A DNA stretch of 9,942 nucleotides from Verrucomicrobiota bacterium. GTDB taxonomy: Bacteria; Verrucomicrobiota; Verrucomicrobiia; Opitutales; Opitutaceae. The notes under the pieces are model-generated. The model had not been told where the DNA came from and did no database searches. It saw nothing but the letters and a program-made list of their open reading frames with translations. Below, piece by piece: positions 1 to 6,508 of the stretch. The stretch lies in assembly GCA_023430565.1 (NCBI GenBank), contig JAEZAD010000153.1:1-9942 (forward strand), read 5' to 3'. Positions within the stretch are counted from its first letter, which is position 1; each line of letters begins with the position of its first letter. A program made the translations under genes and the position numbers.

Positions 1-178
1 ACCAGAACACGAACGCGTTGATCAGCGTCGCATAACCGCGGTCGTCGATGCCGAACTCCGCCTTCAACGTCGGCTTGAGCACCGACACGATCTGGCGGTC
101 CACGTAGTTGAGGACCATCGCGCCAAAGATGAGCGCGAGGATGATCCACCGGCGTCGTTCGGGTATCAGCCAACTCAT
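1..178 (-). CDS. MFS transporter, N-terminal fragment (partial at left edge)
   Basis: The minus strand reads 59 codons from ATG at 178-176 and runs off the left edge. The start is MSWLIPERRRWIILALIFGA, and the fragment contains NYVDRQIVSVLKPTLK at about residues 24-39. A basic N-terminus, a first transmembrane helix and an 'NYxDRQ..SVL.P.LK..FG' signature match the anion:cation symporter branch of the major facilitator superfamily, which includes hexuronate (ExuT-like) and other organic-anion carriers. It would sit in the inner membrane and import a small sugar acid, sugar or oxidised product. The start codon shares one base with the TAA of the upstream FAD gene (TAATG). No strong Shine-Dalgarno is visible, so coupled re-initiation is likely. 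Only helix 1 and the following loop are visible, so the substrate cannot be assigned. The MFS call is firm; the uronate reading is a guess. Confidence 0.88.
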   Translation of the reverse strand, partial: MSWLIPERRRWIILALIFGAMVLNYVDRQIVSVLKPTLKAEFGIDDRGYATLINAFVFW

Positions 179-180
179 TA
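176..180 (-). other. TAATG stop/start overlap (FAD gene to MFS gene)
   Basis: On the minus strand, TAA (180-178) ends the FAD oxidoreductase and ATG (178-176) begins the MFS transporter, sharing one A. This geometry usually means translational coupling, so the two proteins are probably made in fixed proportion from one mRNA. Confidence 0.9.
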
Positions 181-1602
181 CCGCAACATATCCGGTATTT
201 CCGCACTCTGGGCTCGCGTGGGCAACTTCGCACCTTGCGCCAGGAGTCGTTCGCGGATCGCGGCAAACGGCACCTGCGCCGGCAACAGATTTCGCGCGGC
301 CGCCTCGGCCGCCGCCACGCCCCCCGCCTGGCCGATCGCCATCGCGATCGGCGTCACCCGTATCGCCGCGGCGGCTTCGTGCGTCGCGGACACGCACCGC
401 CCGACCAGGACCAGGTTCGCCGGCGTTTCGACCAACAGGCTGCGCAAAGGAATCTGATACGAAGCATCCGGCGGCAGATAGGTCGTCGCGGTCGACTCCG
501 TGTCGGGCGAATGAATGTCGATCGGATACCCGCCCAGCGCGATCGCGTCGTCGAACTCACGCACGTGCACGAGGTCGTCCGCGGTCAGCAGATGGCGGCC
601 GAGCACGTGGCGCGATTCGCGCACGCCGATCTTTGCCGCGGTGTCCATGCGCACCGCATGCGCAAAGCCGGGCGCGTGCTGCCGGAGAAAACGAAAGATC
701 TGCATGCATTGCTGCCGGCCGACCGTCTCCGCCCGGCTGAGCTGAAAGGGGTCGGTCGCATCGAAGCCCGTGATTCTCGACGTATTGACAATCACGATTC
801 CGGAGACCGCCGTCTCGAAAAACAGCACCTGGTCGCGCGGCACGTCGACCTCGCCGCGCTTTCGCGCCGCCCGCCACGCGCCAAGAAACCCCGCGAGGCT
901 GAGCCGGGCCGACGCGCGGAGGCGCCTCAGTCCTTCCTCCTTTCCGTGCGGGTGCCACAGGAAATCGTCCGGATGGGCCAGCGCATACTCGCGCACCGCC
1001 GCCGTATCCACGTTGGCCAGCTTCAGGTTCATCGTCATCGGCTGCGCCGCGCCATCGGCTTGCCGGCCGAGCACAAACGGCGCCCCGGCCCGCGCGGCGA
1101 GATCGCCGTCGCCCGTCGCGTCGATGAACACCTTTGCGCGAATCGCATGGATCCCCGCCTTGTTGCACACCGCCACGCGCCGGACGATCCCGTCGACCGT
1201 CTCCACGCCCGCAAGCTGCGTGTGATACAGGAGGTCCGCTTTCACCTCCCCGAGCATCGTCTCGAGCTCGATCTTGAGTTCCTCGCTATCGAAAGGCGTG
1301 ACCGTGCTGCAATACGTCGTGGTGTCGGGAATGTGGCCCAGGCTGGCACCGCGCAGCATCAGCCGCCGAATGATTTCGTCCGGAATCCCAAGCACGACCT
1401 GTTCGCCCGCGGGATTGTGGAAACTCATCATCGGTCCCACGCCCATCGCCGTCAGCGAACCGCCGAGATAACCATGCTCCTCGATGACGAGCACGCGCGC
1501 TCCGGCCCGCGCCGCCGCGATCCCGGCGACGCTGCCCGAGACGCCGCCTCCCACCACACAGACATCGTAGTCCGCCGGCAGCTCTCGAAGAGGTAGGTTC
1601 AT
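178..1602 (-). CDS. FAD-dependent oxidoreductase (FAD_oxidored, PF12831-like)
   Basis: A 474-residue protein. Residues 13-42 form a classic dinucleotide-binding beta-alpha-beta fold: DYDVCVVGGGVSG with glycines at 18, 20 and 23, ending in acidic E41, expected to bind the FAD ribose. FIDATGDGDLAARAG starts at about residue 159. GRCVSATHEA begins at 401 and MAIGQAGG ends at 428, forming the second FAD-contacting segment typical of the family. There is no signal peptide or membrane helix, so it is probably cytoplasmic. The family is abundant in Verrucomicrobia and Planctomycetes next to sugar genes, but its substrates are largely undefined. I infer oxidation of a sugar or other small hydroxylated compound taken up by this operon. 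I chose ATG 1602 because the family starts just before the Rossmann strand. An in-frame GTG at 1665 would add 21 low-complexity Gly/Arg-rich residues. The gene lies 94 bp after the receptor gene and overlaps the MFS start. Confidence 0.9.
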   Translation of the reverse strand: MNLPLRELPADYDVCVVGGGVSGSVAGIAAARAGARVLVIEEHGYLGGSLTAMGVGPMMSFHNPAGEQVVLGIPDEIIRRLMLRGASLGHIPDTTTYCSTVTPFDSEELKIELETMLGEVKADLLYHTQLAGVETVDGIVRRVAVCNKAGIHAIRAKVFIDATGDGDLAARAGAPFVLGRQADGAAQPMTMNLKLANVDTAAVREYALAHPDDFLWHPHGKEEGLRRLRASARLSLAGFLGAWRAARKRGEVDVPRDQVLFFETAVSGIVIVNTSRITGFDATDPFQLSRAETVGRQQCMQIFRFLRQHAPGFAHAVRMDTAAKIGVRESRHVLGRHLLTADDLVHVREFDDAIALGGYPIDIHSPDTESTATTYLPPDASYQIPLRSLLVETPANLVLVGRCVSATHEAAAAIRVTPIAMAIGQAGGVAAAEAAARNLLPAQVPFAAIRERLLAQGAKLPTRAQSAEIPDMLR

Positions 1603-1696
1603 GAAAACAGGATGATTTGCTCCGCCGCCTCCGCATCGGTGTCCACCCCGCGAGCGAGCGGACACACGTGATTTGCGTGGCGCCTGCGGAATGGCG
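1603..1696 (-). other. Intra-operon spacer, receptor gene to FAD gene
   Basis: This is the 94-bp gap between the receptor stop and the FAD start. It contains a weak inverted repeat, GTGTCC (1639-1644) with GGACAC (1660-1665) and a 15-nt loop. No T-tract follows in the direction of transcription, so it does not look like an intrinsic terminator. GGAGG (1632-1628) is present on the sense strand, but at 25 nt it is too far from the ATG to be an ideal ribosome-binding site. It might instead serve as a processing or stabilising element between the long receptor message and the downstream genes. No convincing promoter is seen, so I treat the three genes as one operon. Confidence 0.4.
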
Positions 1697-4600
1697 TCAG
1701 AACGAGAAGCTCGCCGTCAAATCGAAGGTGCGGCCTTCGCCGATCCAGTAGCCCACCGTCGATCCATCCGGATTCGCAGCCACTGGCACAAGGTCGCCCT
1801 CGTCTGCGACGTTTCGCACGTTGAGCTGAAGGTCCACGCCCACCCGGCCGTCGAGAATGTCGAAGTTGTATCCGACCCAGGCATCGGCCTTGAAATCCGT
1901 CGGCCCGAAATAAGGGCTGGCGACCACGGGAATGTAGTCGTTGACGTCGACGTTGTGCTCGATCGGAAATCCGATCGCGACTTTGTCCTGCCAGCGCAAG
2001 GCGCCGCCGACGCGGAATCCCGACAGCACACTGCCGCGATCGAATTGGTAGGTGGAGATCAAGTTCCACCGCCACTTCCGGATTTCCTTCGCCGTTCCAC
2101 CATCCTGCAGCGTGAACGCGCGGTAGGGATCGATGACGTTGCGCTCCGCATCCTGGCGCAGCGTCATGGTGCGGGTGGTGTTCGTATAGAGCACTTCGCC
2201 GGGCTCATCGGTCCCCACGCCATCGCCCCACAAGGGCAGCATTTCCTCGATGAGTTCGGCCATCGCGAGTCCGGAGCCGGACCGCACCGATTCCTGGCGC
2301 GTGGCATTGAACATGATCCGCCAGTTTCGCGTCGGATTATACATGAGTTCGAACTCCGTGCCGGTCGCCTCGAAACTCGTCACCTCGGTCACCGTGCCGC
2401 GCGAGGTCAGGGTGACATCGAATCCGCCGTTCCCATTCGGCGTCGAACTTTCGGTCCAGTTGTAGAAGTCCATCAACTCCTGCCTCGGCCGCTGGAATCC
2501 CGCGGCCGCCAGTTCCTCCGGGGTATTTTCCTTCACCGTGAGCGCGGCGATCGTCATCGCGCTGCCCAGGTTGGGCACGCTGATGCCCACATTCTCCTGG
2601 CTGGTTTTATACCAGTTGATCCGCGAGACGAGTTTGCCGTCGAACATCGACAGGGTGAAGCCGTGTTCCTCCGTCGAGCCTTGCACGGGCCCCAGGAGGT
2701 TCAGTTGCGAATCGTAACGAATCCCGGTGGGCTGGAAGTTCTGCGACTTGTTGTAGTGCAGGCTGAGACTCGAGCCCAGCGGCATGCGCTTCTCCAACCA
2801 TTCCGGAGAATGCAGCACCACGCCCCAGGAAAAGATCGATTCCGTCGTCTCGAAGCCCGGCCGGTCCGGCAGGAAATAGTTGTCCCGAATGATCAATCCC
2901 GTCGCGGTGTCGCGCGGCGCGAGCGGATTGCTCGTGAAGGCCGAGTTGAAGTTGTCGCCGGCATTGTAGATTTCGACCGCGTCCTGCCGCCAGCCGAGCG
3001 TGCCCACCAGCTTGTCCTCGAGGAAGAAGCTCTGCAGCGCGCCGGCCACCGTATCGATTTTTTGGCGACTGATGCTGATGCCGGACGAGAGATCGGCGCC
3101 GTCCTCGCTGTTTTGGAGGTAGGCAAAGGTTTTGTTTTCGAAAACCTTCGCGTCCTTGTTCCACGCATAGGTCGACATCCCGCCGGCGGGCAACTGGATC
3201 GCGGTCAGCCGCTGCACGCCCGACACGTCCGCCAGAGAGTTCGCCGCGAGGACACTGTCGCCGACGTAATGCAAACTGGTCCACTGCATGCGGCCGATGG
3301 TGAGATAGTTGTTCGCGCTGCCGCCATAGGTCGGCGTGTAGTCCCCCGCCGACGCGTAGCTGATGCCACTGGCCGCCCACCAGTCGGTTGTCTGCCGATT
3401 CCAGTGCCCGGTAAACACGTGCCGGCCCAGATGCTGCAACCACGAGTCTTCGAACCTCTTTCCGAAATCGAATTTGTAGAAGGCGGTCGCGCGGATGACG
3501 TCCGCGTCCCATTGAGAACTGCCATTGATCGGAATCGACGTGGTGAACACGCGGCCATGGTCCGGGTTCGGCTCGCCCGTCATGAGCACCTCGTTGATGT
3601 CGACCTGGAGCGCCGACTCGATCGGCGAGGCGAGCCGGCGGTTTTTGGTATCGAACGACTGGCGGTCGTAGGCGATCTCCAGGCCGAGACTCTGATCGTC
3701 GAAGAAGACCTGCTCCAGCGTCAGATTGTAGGCGCTGATGTCGCCCTCCTCCCGGTCGTAGTCGCCCGTCAGCTTGTTCTTTCGAAAATCGAAGACGCTG
3801 CGATCCGTCAAACTGGGCGACGTCGTGAAACGGCCCAGCGGATTTCCGGCGCTGCTCAGGCTGAAGCCCGTGCGCGTGGTCGTCCCGAGGACCATCGGGC
3901 TGCGCGTGATGCCGCCCGGCGCGACGACGCTGTCCGCCACGAATTGCCGCGCCCCCGCGGTCACCCCCGCGTAACCGGCGTCGGCGACGGAACTGGCGGG
4001 ATCCCGATACACCGCGGTCGGATTGCGAAACGCGCCCGGCCGCAGCACGTCGACGATCGACGTGCTGCGCGTCGCCCACACGTCGTCGACCACGTTCCAA
4101 CTCGGCTTGCCGAGGCGGAACCAGTTCGAGATCTCGTCGACCGGCGGCGCCACGTAGGGATTGTTGCCGTCGATCTTTCCGACCTCGAAATTGCCCCGGA
4201 GCGTCGTGCGATTGAGGACCGACGATTTTTTGGCGAACTGATCCTGAAACGTGAACGCCCCATACACGCGCCGGTCGCGCGAGAATGCCGGCTCCTGTTC
4301 GTAGTTTCGCTTTTGATACAGACCGGTGAGTCGGATCGCGAGTTTGTTGTCCACGATCTCCTTGTTCACGTCGACCGTCTGGCGAAAGCTGCCGAAGCTG
4401 CTGTAGCGCAAGGCGACGTTGTTCTGGTCGTTGAACGCCGCCTTCTTCAGCTGGTTGTTCACGATGCCCGCCGGACTGCCGAGGCCGAAGAGAATCGCGT
4501 TGGGCCCGCGATTGATGACGACGCCGTCCGAATTGTAGGAATCCAGCGGAATGGCCGAGAGGAAGTAGTCGCGGGTGTTGTCGAACGACGCCAGGCCCCG

Positions 4601-5008
4601 CGAACGCGTCGGTCCGCCGAAGGCGCTCAATTGCGCCTGCACGATGAGCGTCCCTTCGTTGTTGGCAGGCTGGAGCGAGGAGTAGTTGCCTCCCGGTCCT
4701 CCGGCCTCCGAACCGGTGATATAAACCAGCAGATCCTCCGCATTCGTGGCGGCGGTGTCCTTTAGAAACTCGGGCGTCGCCACGCTGATGGCGGCGGCGA
4801 CATCCTTGAGATTGCTGTTGAGGCGGGTGCCGGCGAGCGTGCTCGTCGCCAGATAGCCGACGTGCGAGTCGGATTGGACGACAAACGGCGACAATACGAT
4901 GGGCTCGTCGTCGTCGGCGGCCGGATCCTGGGCCCACAGCGGATTGAAACACGTGGCGAGTCCTAGGAGTAACCCGCCCCTGCGTAGTAGCTGATGTTGT
5001 TGGTTCAT
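1697..5008 (-). CDS. TonB-dependent outer-membrane receptor (Opitutaceae type)
   Basis: An 1103-residue outer-membrane active transporter, energised by TonB-ExbBD, that imports a ligand too large or dilute for porins. Residues 1-26 form a signal peptide: RR at 9-10, the hydrophobic GGLLLGLATCFNPLW, and likely cleavage at WA-QD. An acidic linker (28-35) leads to IVLSPFVV (37-44), the probable Ton-box-like segment. The plug follows, with GTRLNSNLKDVAAAISV and, later, INRGPNAILFGLGSPAGIVN (PF07715 style). The remainder is a beta-barrel with alternating polar and aromatic strands, ending in TFDLTASFSF with a C-terminal Phe as expected for BAM recognition. There is no N-terminal carboxypeptidase-regulatory-like or STN domain, so this is not a SusC or a FecA-type sensor, and no SusD partner is adjacent. 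It is the first gene of a leftward operon, divergent from a LacI-type regulator. The start is ATG 5008, preceded by a weak GGA-containing RBS. Substrate unknown; a saccharide or glycoside is inferred from the neighbours. Confidence 0.95.
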   Translation of the reverse strand: MNQQHQLLRRGGLLLGLATCFNPLWAQDPAADDDEPIVLSPFVVQSDSHVGYLATSTLAGTRLNSNLKDVAAAISVATPEFLKDTAATNAEDLLVYITGSEAGGPGGNYSSLQPANNEGTLIVQAQLSAFGGPTRSRGLASFDNTRDYFLSAIPLDSYNSDGVVINRGPNAILFGLGSPAGIVNNQLKKAAFNDQNNVALRYSSFGSFRQTVDVNKEIVDNKLAIRLTGLYQKRNYEQEPAFSRDRRVYGAFTFQDQFAKKSSVLNRTTLRGNFEVGKIDGNNPYVAPPVDEISNWFRLGKPSWNVVDDVWATRSTSIVDVLRPGAFRNPTAVYRDPASSVADAGYAGVTAGARQFVADSVVAPGGITRSPMVLGTTTRTGFSLSSAGNPLGRFTTSPSLTDRSVFDFRKNKLTGDYDREEGDISAYNLTLEQVFFDDQSLGLEIAYDRQSFDTKNRRLASPIESALQVDINEVLMTGEPNPDHGRVFTTSIPINGSSQWDADVIRATAFYKFDFGKRFEDSWLQHLGRHVFTGHWNRQTTDWWAASGISYASAGDYTPTYGGSANNYLTIGRMQWTSLHYVGDSVLAANSLADVSGVQRLTAIQLPAGGMSTYAWNKDAKVFENKTFAYLQNSEDGADLSSGISISRQKIDTVAGALQSFFLEDKLVGTLGWRQDAVEIYNAGDNFNSAFTSNPLAPRDTATGLIIRDNYFLPDRPGFETTESIFSWGVVLHSPEWLEKRMPLGSSLSLHYNKSQNFQPTGIRYDSQLNLLGPVQGSTEEHGFTLSMFDGKLVSRINWYKTSQENVGISVPNLGSAMTIAALTVKENTPEELAAAGFQRPRQELMDFYNWTESSTPNGNGGFDVTLTSRGTVTEVTSFEATGTEFELMYNPTRNWRIMFNATRQESVRSGSGLAMAELIEEMLPLWGDGVGTDEPGEVLYTNTTRTMTLRQDAERNVIDPYRAFTLQDGGTAKEIRKWRWNLISTYQFDRGSVLSGFRVGGALRWQDKVAIGFPIEHNVDVNDYIPVVASPYFGPTDFKADAWVGYNFDILDGRVGVDLQLNVRNVADEGDLVPVAANPDGSTVGYWIGEGRTFDLTASFSF
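4041..4069. repeat. Perfect 13-bp inverted repeat inside the receptor gene
   Basis: The arms CGCAGCACGTCGA (4041-4053) and TCGACGTGCTGCG (4057-4069) are exact reverse complements separated by CGA (4054-4056). The repeat lies in frame within the receptor gene, covering codons for R314 to R323, early in the barrel region. As RNA it would form a very stable 13-bp hairpin with a 3-nt loop; as DNA it could extrude or bind a dimeric protein. No T-tract follows on either strand. Function unknown; it may be a by-product of codon choice. Confidence 0.85.
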
Positions 5009-5190
5009 TGCGTTCCGGGGTTTGCTTCAGCGCCTTGGTTGGAGGCGCGCTCTAAAGTGGCTTCGATGCCCGCAGTTCGGGTGCGCCGGTGCTTCGCTTC
5101 GCGTTCGCGCGGGAGCGGGAAGAAAAGTGCAGCGGGCCGGAAGATTTCGGGAGGGTAAGATCACGCGCAAAAAGCGGGGTGAAGGGCGCA

Positions 5191-5205
5191 ACAGGCACAC
5201 CCTGT
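5191..5205. promoter_or_regulatory. Candidate operator: ACAGG-N5-CCTGT
   Basis: ACAGG (5191-5195) and CCTGT (5201-5205) are exact reverse complements around CACAC. The 15-bp dyad is roughly central in the divergent region, where a dimeric regulator could act on both promoters. Five-base arms are short and could occur by chance. Confidence 0.3.
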
Positions 5206-5256
5206 GATGTCGCCCGTCGCAATCTCACCCACGAGCTCTCCGTTGACTTAGGCGTC

Positions 5257-5279
5257 CCGAAACCGCCCCGAAAACCGCC
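5257..5279. repeat. Short tandem repeat, CCGAAA(A)CCGCC x2
   Basis: CCGAAACCGCC (5257-5267) is followed directly by CCGAAAACCGCC (5268-5279), the same unit with one extra A. The units are about one helical turn apart, so they would face the same side of the DNA. They may be paired binding half-sites or a slippage product. Confidence 0.4.
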
Positions 5280-5300
5280 CGAGATCGACGCGGTGTCTAG

Positions 5301-5321
5301 TAGGTAAACCTAGCCCGGGCT
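5301..5321. promoter_or_regulatory. Candidate operator pair upstream of lacI-type gene 1
   Basis: Two palindromes abut. TAGGT-AA-ACCTA spans 5301-5312, and the perfect 10-bp palindrome AGCCCGGGCT spans 5312-5321 with a central CpG. LacI/PurR-type proteins classically kink the DNA at a central CpG by inserting a hinge leucine, so the second element suits the adjacent regulator. It lies about 36 bp before the lacI 1 ATG, where occupancy would allow autorepression. No footprint or comparative data are available to me. Confidence 0.35.
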
Positions 5322-5356
5322 TGTGCATCGTCGCCATTCGTCTCACCGTTGACTCC

Positions 5357-6388
5357 ATGCCCGAAAAACCCGCCCCCTCGATGCAGGACGTGGCCAACCT
5401 CGCCGGCGTTCATCGCACCACCGTTTCGCTCGCCCTGCGCAAACACCCGCGCATTCCCCTCGACACGCGGATGCGCGTGGAGTCCGCCGCCCAAAAACTG
5501 GGGTATCGGGTTCATCCGCTGCTGTCGGCTCTGATGCAGGCCCACCGCACGATGCGCCCCGCCAAGGATCTCGCCGTCCTCGGCTGGATCACCGCCTGGC
5601 CGACGCGTTACGGCTGGCGTGCGCCTGAAAACCCGATTCCGGATTTCATGCCGGGGGCCGTCGCGCGCGCCGCCGAACTCGGCTACCGCATCGAAGACTT
5701 CTGGCTGACCGAACCGGGCATGACCGCCCAACGGATGTCGGCCATCCTGCGCGCGCGAAATATTTCAGGGCTCATCATCGGCCGGCTGCCGCCCGGTCTC
5801 CGCGTGATCGAGCTCGAGTGGGAGCATTTCTCCGCGGTCTCGATCGGCGTCAGCTTGGAATCTCCCCGACTCTCGCACGTGGCGGAAAACCATTTCCACA
5901 CCGGAAAACTGGCCTTCCAGTCCTGCGCGGCGCTTGGCTACCGCCGACTCGGTCTCGCGCTCCCGCAGCGATTGTATGCGCGCGTGCAGGAGAGATTTCT
6001 CGGTGGCTTTCTCGCCGAACAATACGCCCATCCGCATCTCGCGCGCCTCCCGCCGCTCATCACCGAGCAACTCGACGAAGCCGCCTTCCGGACGTGGTTC
6101 AAAAAGAACCAGCCCGACGTGATTATTTGCTTCAATGTCGACTGGGTCCTCCCCTGGCTCAACCGGCTCGGACTGCGCGTGCCGGCCGACATCGGAGTAG
6201 CCGGCCTGGCCGTCGACAAAACCAACGGCACCCACGCCGGCGTCGCCCTCGACCCGATCCGCATCGGCGCGATGGCCGTCGAAATGCTCGTCGGCATGGT
6301 GCATCGCAACGAACGCGGCCTGCCGCAGGAAGAACAGGAAATCCTTTATCGCCCGAGGTGGATCGCGGGCGCGACGCTGAAACAGTGA
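5357..6388 (+). CDS. LacI-family transcriptional regulator 1
   Basis: A 343-residue DNA-binding regulator. The helix-turn-helix spans about residues 9-29 (MQDVANLAGVHRTTVSLALR), followed by HPRIPLDTRMRVESAAQKLGYR. After GYR, P54 and L59 follow. L59 lies nine residues after the conserved Tyr, the spacing of the PurR leucine lever, but the usual Ala-Arg before it is replaced by Leu-Ser. From about residue 70 the protein has periplasmic-binding-protein-like character, including PGMTAQRMSAILRARNISGL, which the next gene largely shares. I chose ATG 5357 because the HTH then starts at the usual distance from the N-terminus; an in-frame TTG at 5321 would add 12 residues without family support. The RBS is weak. 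It is divergent from the receptor operon and is the best candidate for its local regulator. The effector is unknown, probably a sugar derivative. Confidence 0.93.
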   Translation: MPEKPAPSMQDVANLAGVHRTTVSLALRKHPRIPLDTRMRVESAAQKLGYRVHPLLSALMQAHRTMRPAKDLAVLGWITAWPTRYGWRAPENPIPDFMPGAVARAAELGYRIEDFWLTEPGMTAQRMSAILRARNISGLIIGRLPPGLRVIELEWEHFSAVSIGVSLESPRLSHVAENHFHTGKLAFQSCAALGYRRLGLALPQRLYARVQERFLGGFLAEQYAHPHLARLPPLITEQLDEAAFRTWFKKNQPDVIICFNVDWVLPWLNRLGLRVPADIGVAGLAVDKTNGTHAGVALDPIRIGAMAVEMLVGMVHRNERGLPQEEQEILYRPRWIAGATLKQ

Positions 6389-6400
6389 CCGCGCGGGCGC

Positions 6401-6472
6401 TCAATGGGTTGACGGCCCCCGTCTCGAAATCACCGCCTGGCAGCAGCCGGTAATCGTCAGGCCAACCATTGA
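6401..6472 (+). repeat. Nested inverted repeats between the two lacI-type genes
   Basis: Outer arms are TCAATGGGTTG (6401-6411) and CAACCATTGA (6463-6472), complementary except for one extra G. Inside lies an imperfect 20-bp dyad at 6432-6451, where ACCG-C-CTG pairs with CAG-C-CGGT around GCAG. GACGG (6411-6415) can pair either with CCGTC (6419-6423) as a tight local hairpin, or in part with CGTC (6455-6458) in the larger fold. The structure could be a leader RNA upstream of lacI 2, an mRNA spacer structure, or operator DNA. No T-tract follows, so it is not an ordinary terminator. Confidence 0.45.
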
Positions 6473-6508
6473 CCTTTCCATCGAGGAGCCGCAATCCACC
6501 AAGGCAAA

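Larger units (their letters stand above)
5236..5354. repeat. Direct repeat CTCWCCGTTGACT, two copies 106 bp apart
   Basis: CTCTCCGTTGACT (5236-5248) and CTCACCGTTGACT (5342-5354) match at 12 of 13 positions. The 106-bp offset is close to ten DNA turns, which would suit looping by a tetrameric regulator. The second copy ends 2 bp before the chosen lacI 1 start codon. Both contain TTGACT, but neither has an evident -10 box. Confidence 0.4.
5009..5356. promoter_or_regulatory. Divergent promoter region, receptor operon / lacI-type gene 1
   Basis: This 348-bp region separates the divergent receptor and regulator start codons, so it must hold both promoters unless lacI 1 is read from elsewhere. 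No credible protein-coding ORF is seen. I could not place confident sigma-70 boxes. TTGACT occurs at 5243-5248 and 5349-5354, but neither has a good -10 at 16-18 bp, and TTTAGA (5056-5051, minus) is a weak -10 candidate for the receptor. Short palindromes and direct repeats between 5191 and 5354, listed separately, are the likeliest operator sites. The part near the receptor (5085-5125) is rich in TTCGC/GCG runs without clear symmetry. Confidence 0.6.

Noticed and set aside
331..352. 9-bp inverted repeat with CATC loop (GCCGATCGC/GCGATCGGC) in the FAD gene
   Set aside because: It arises from the alternating ATC-GCG codons of the conserved PIAMAIG segment. A 9-bp stem in a high-GC 10-kb window is expected about by chance.
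235..1596. Plus-strand open frame of 453 codons opposite the FAD gene
   Set aside because: Arg/His-rich with no domain, fully antisense to a gene with intact FAD-binding motifs.
3126..3148. 8-bp inverted repeat AAGGTTTT/AAAACCTT in the receptor gene
   Set aside because: Explained by Lys/Phe codons, intragenic and short; T-rich stretches are in the loop, not after the stem, so it is not a terminator.
1673..4765. Plus-strand open frame of 1030 codons opposite the receptor gene
   Set aside because: Its translation is rich in Arg, His, Val and Asp without any recognisable domain, and it lies wholly antisense to a clear TonB-dependent receptor. Long antisense frames are expected opposite high-GC genes that avoid certain codons.
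4984..5008. Possible lipoprotein signal in the receptor (LATC at residues 17-20)
   Set aside because: Thr at -1 does not fit a lipobox, and WA-QD after residue 26 is a good signal peptidase I site, as expected for a barrel protein.
5089..5307. Small plus-strand ORFs within the divergent intergenic region
   Set aside because: No RBS, no recognisable motif, and they overlap the expected promoter/operator sequence.
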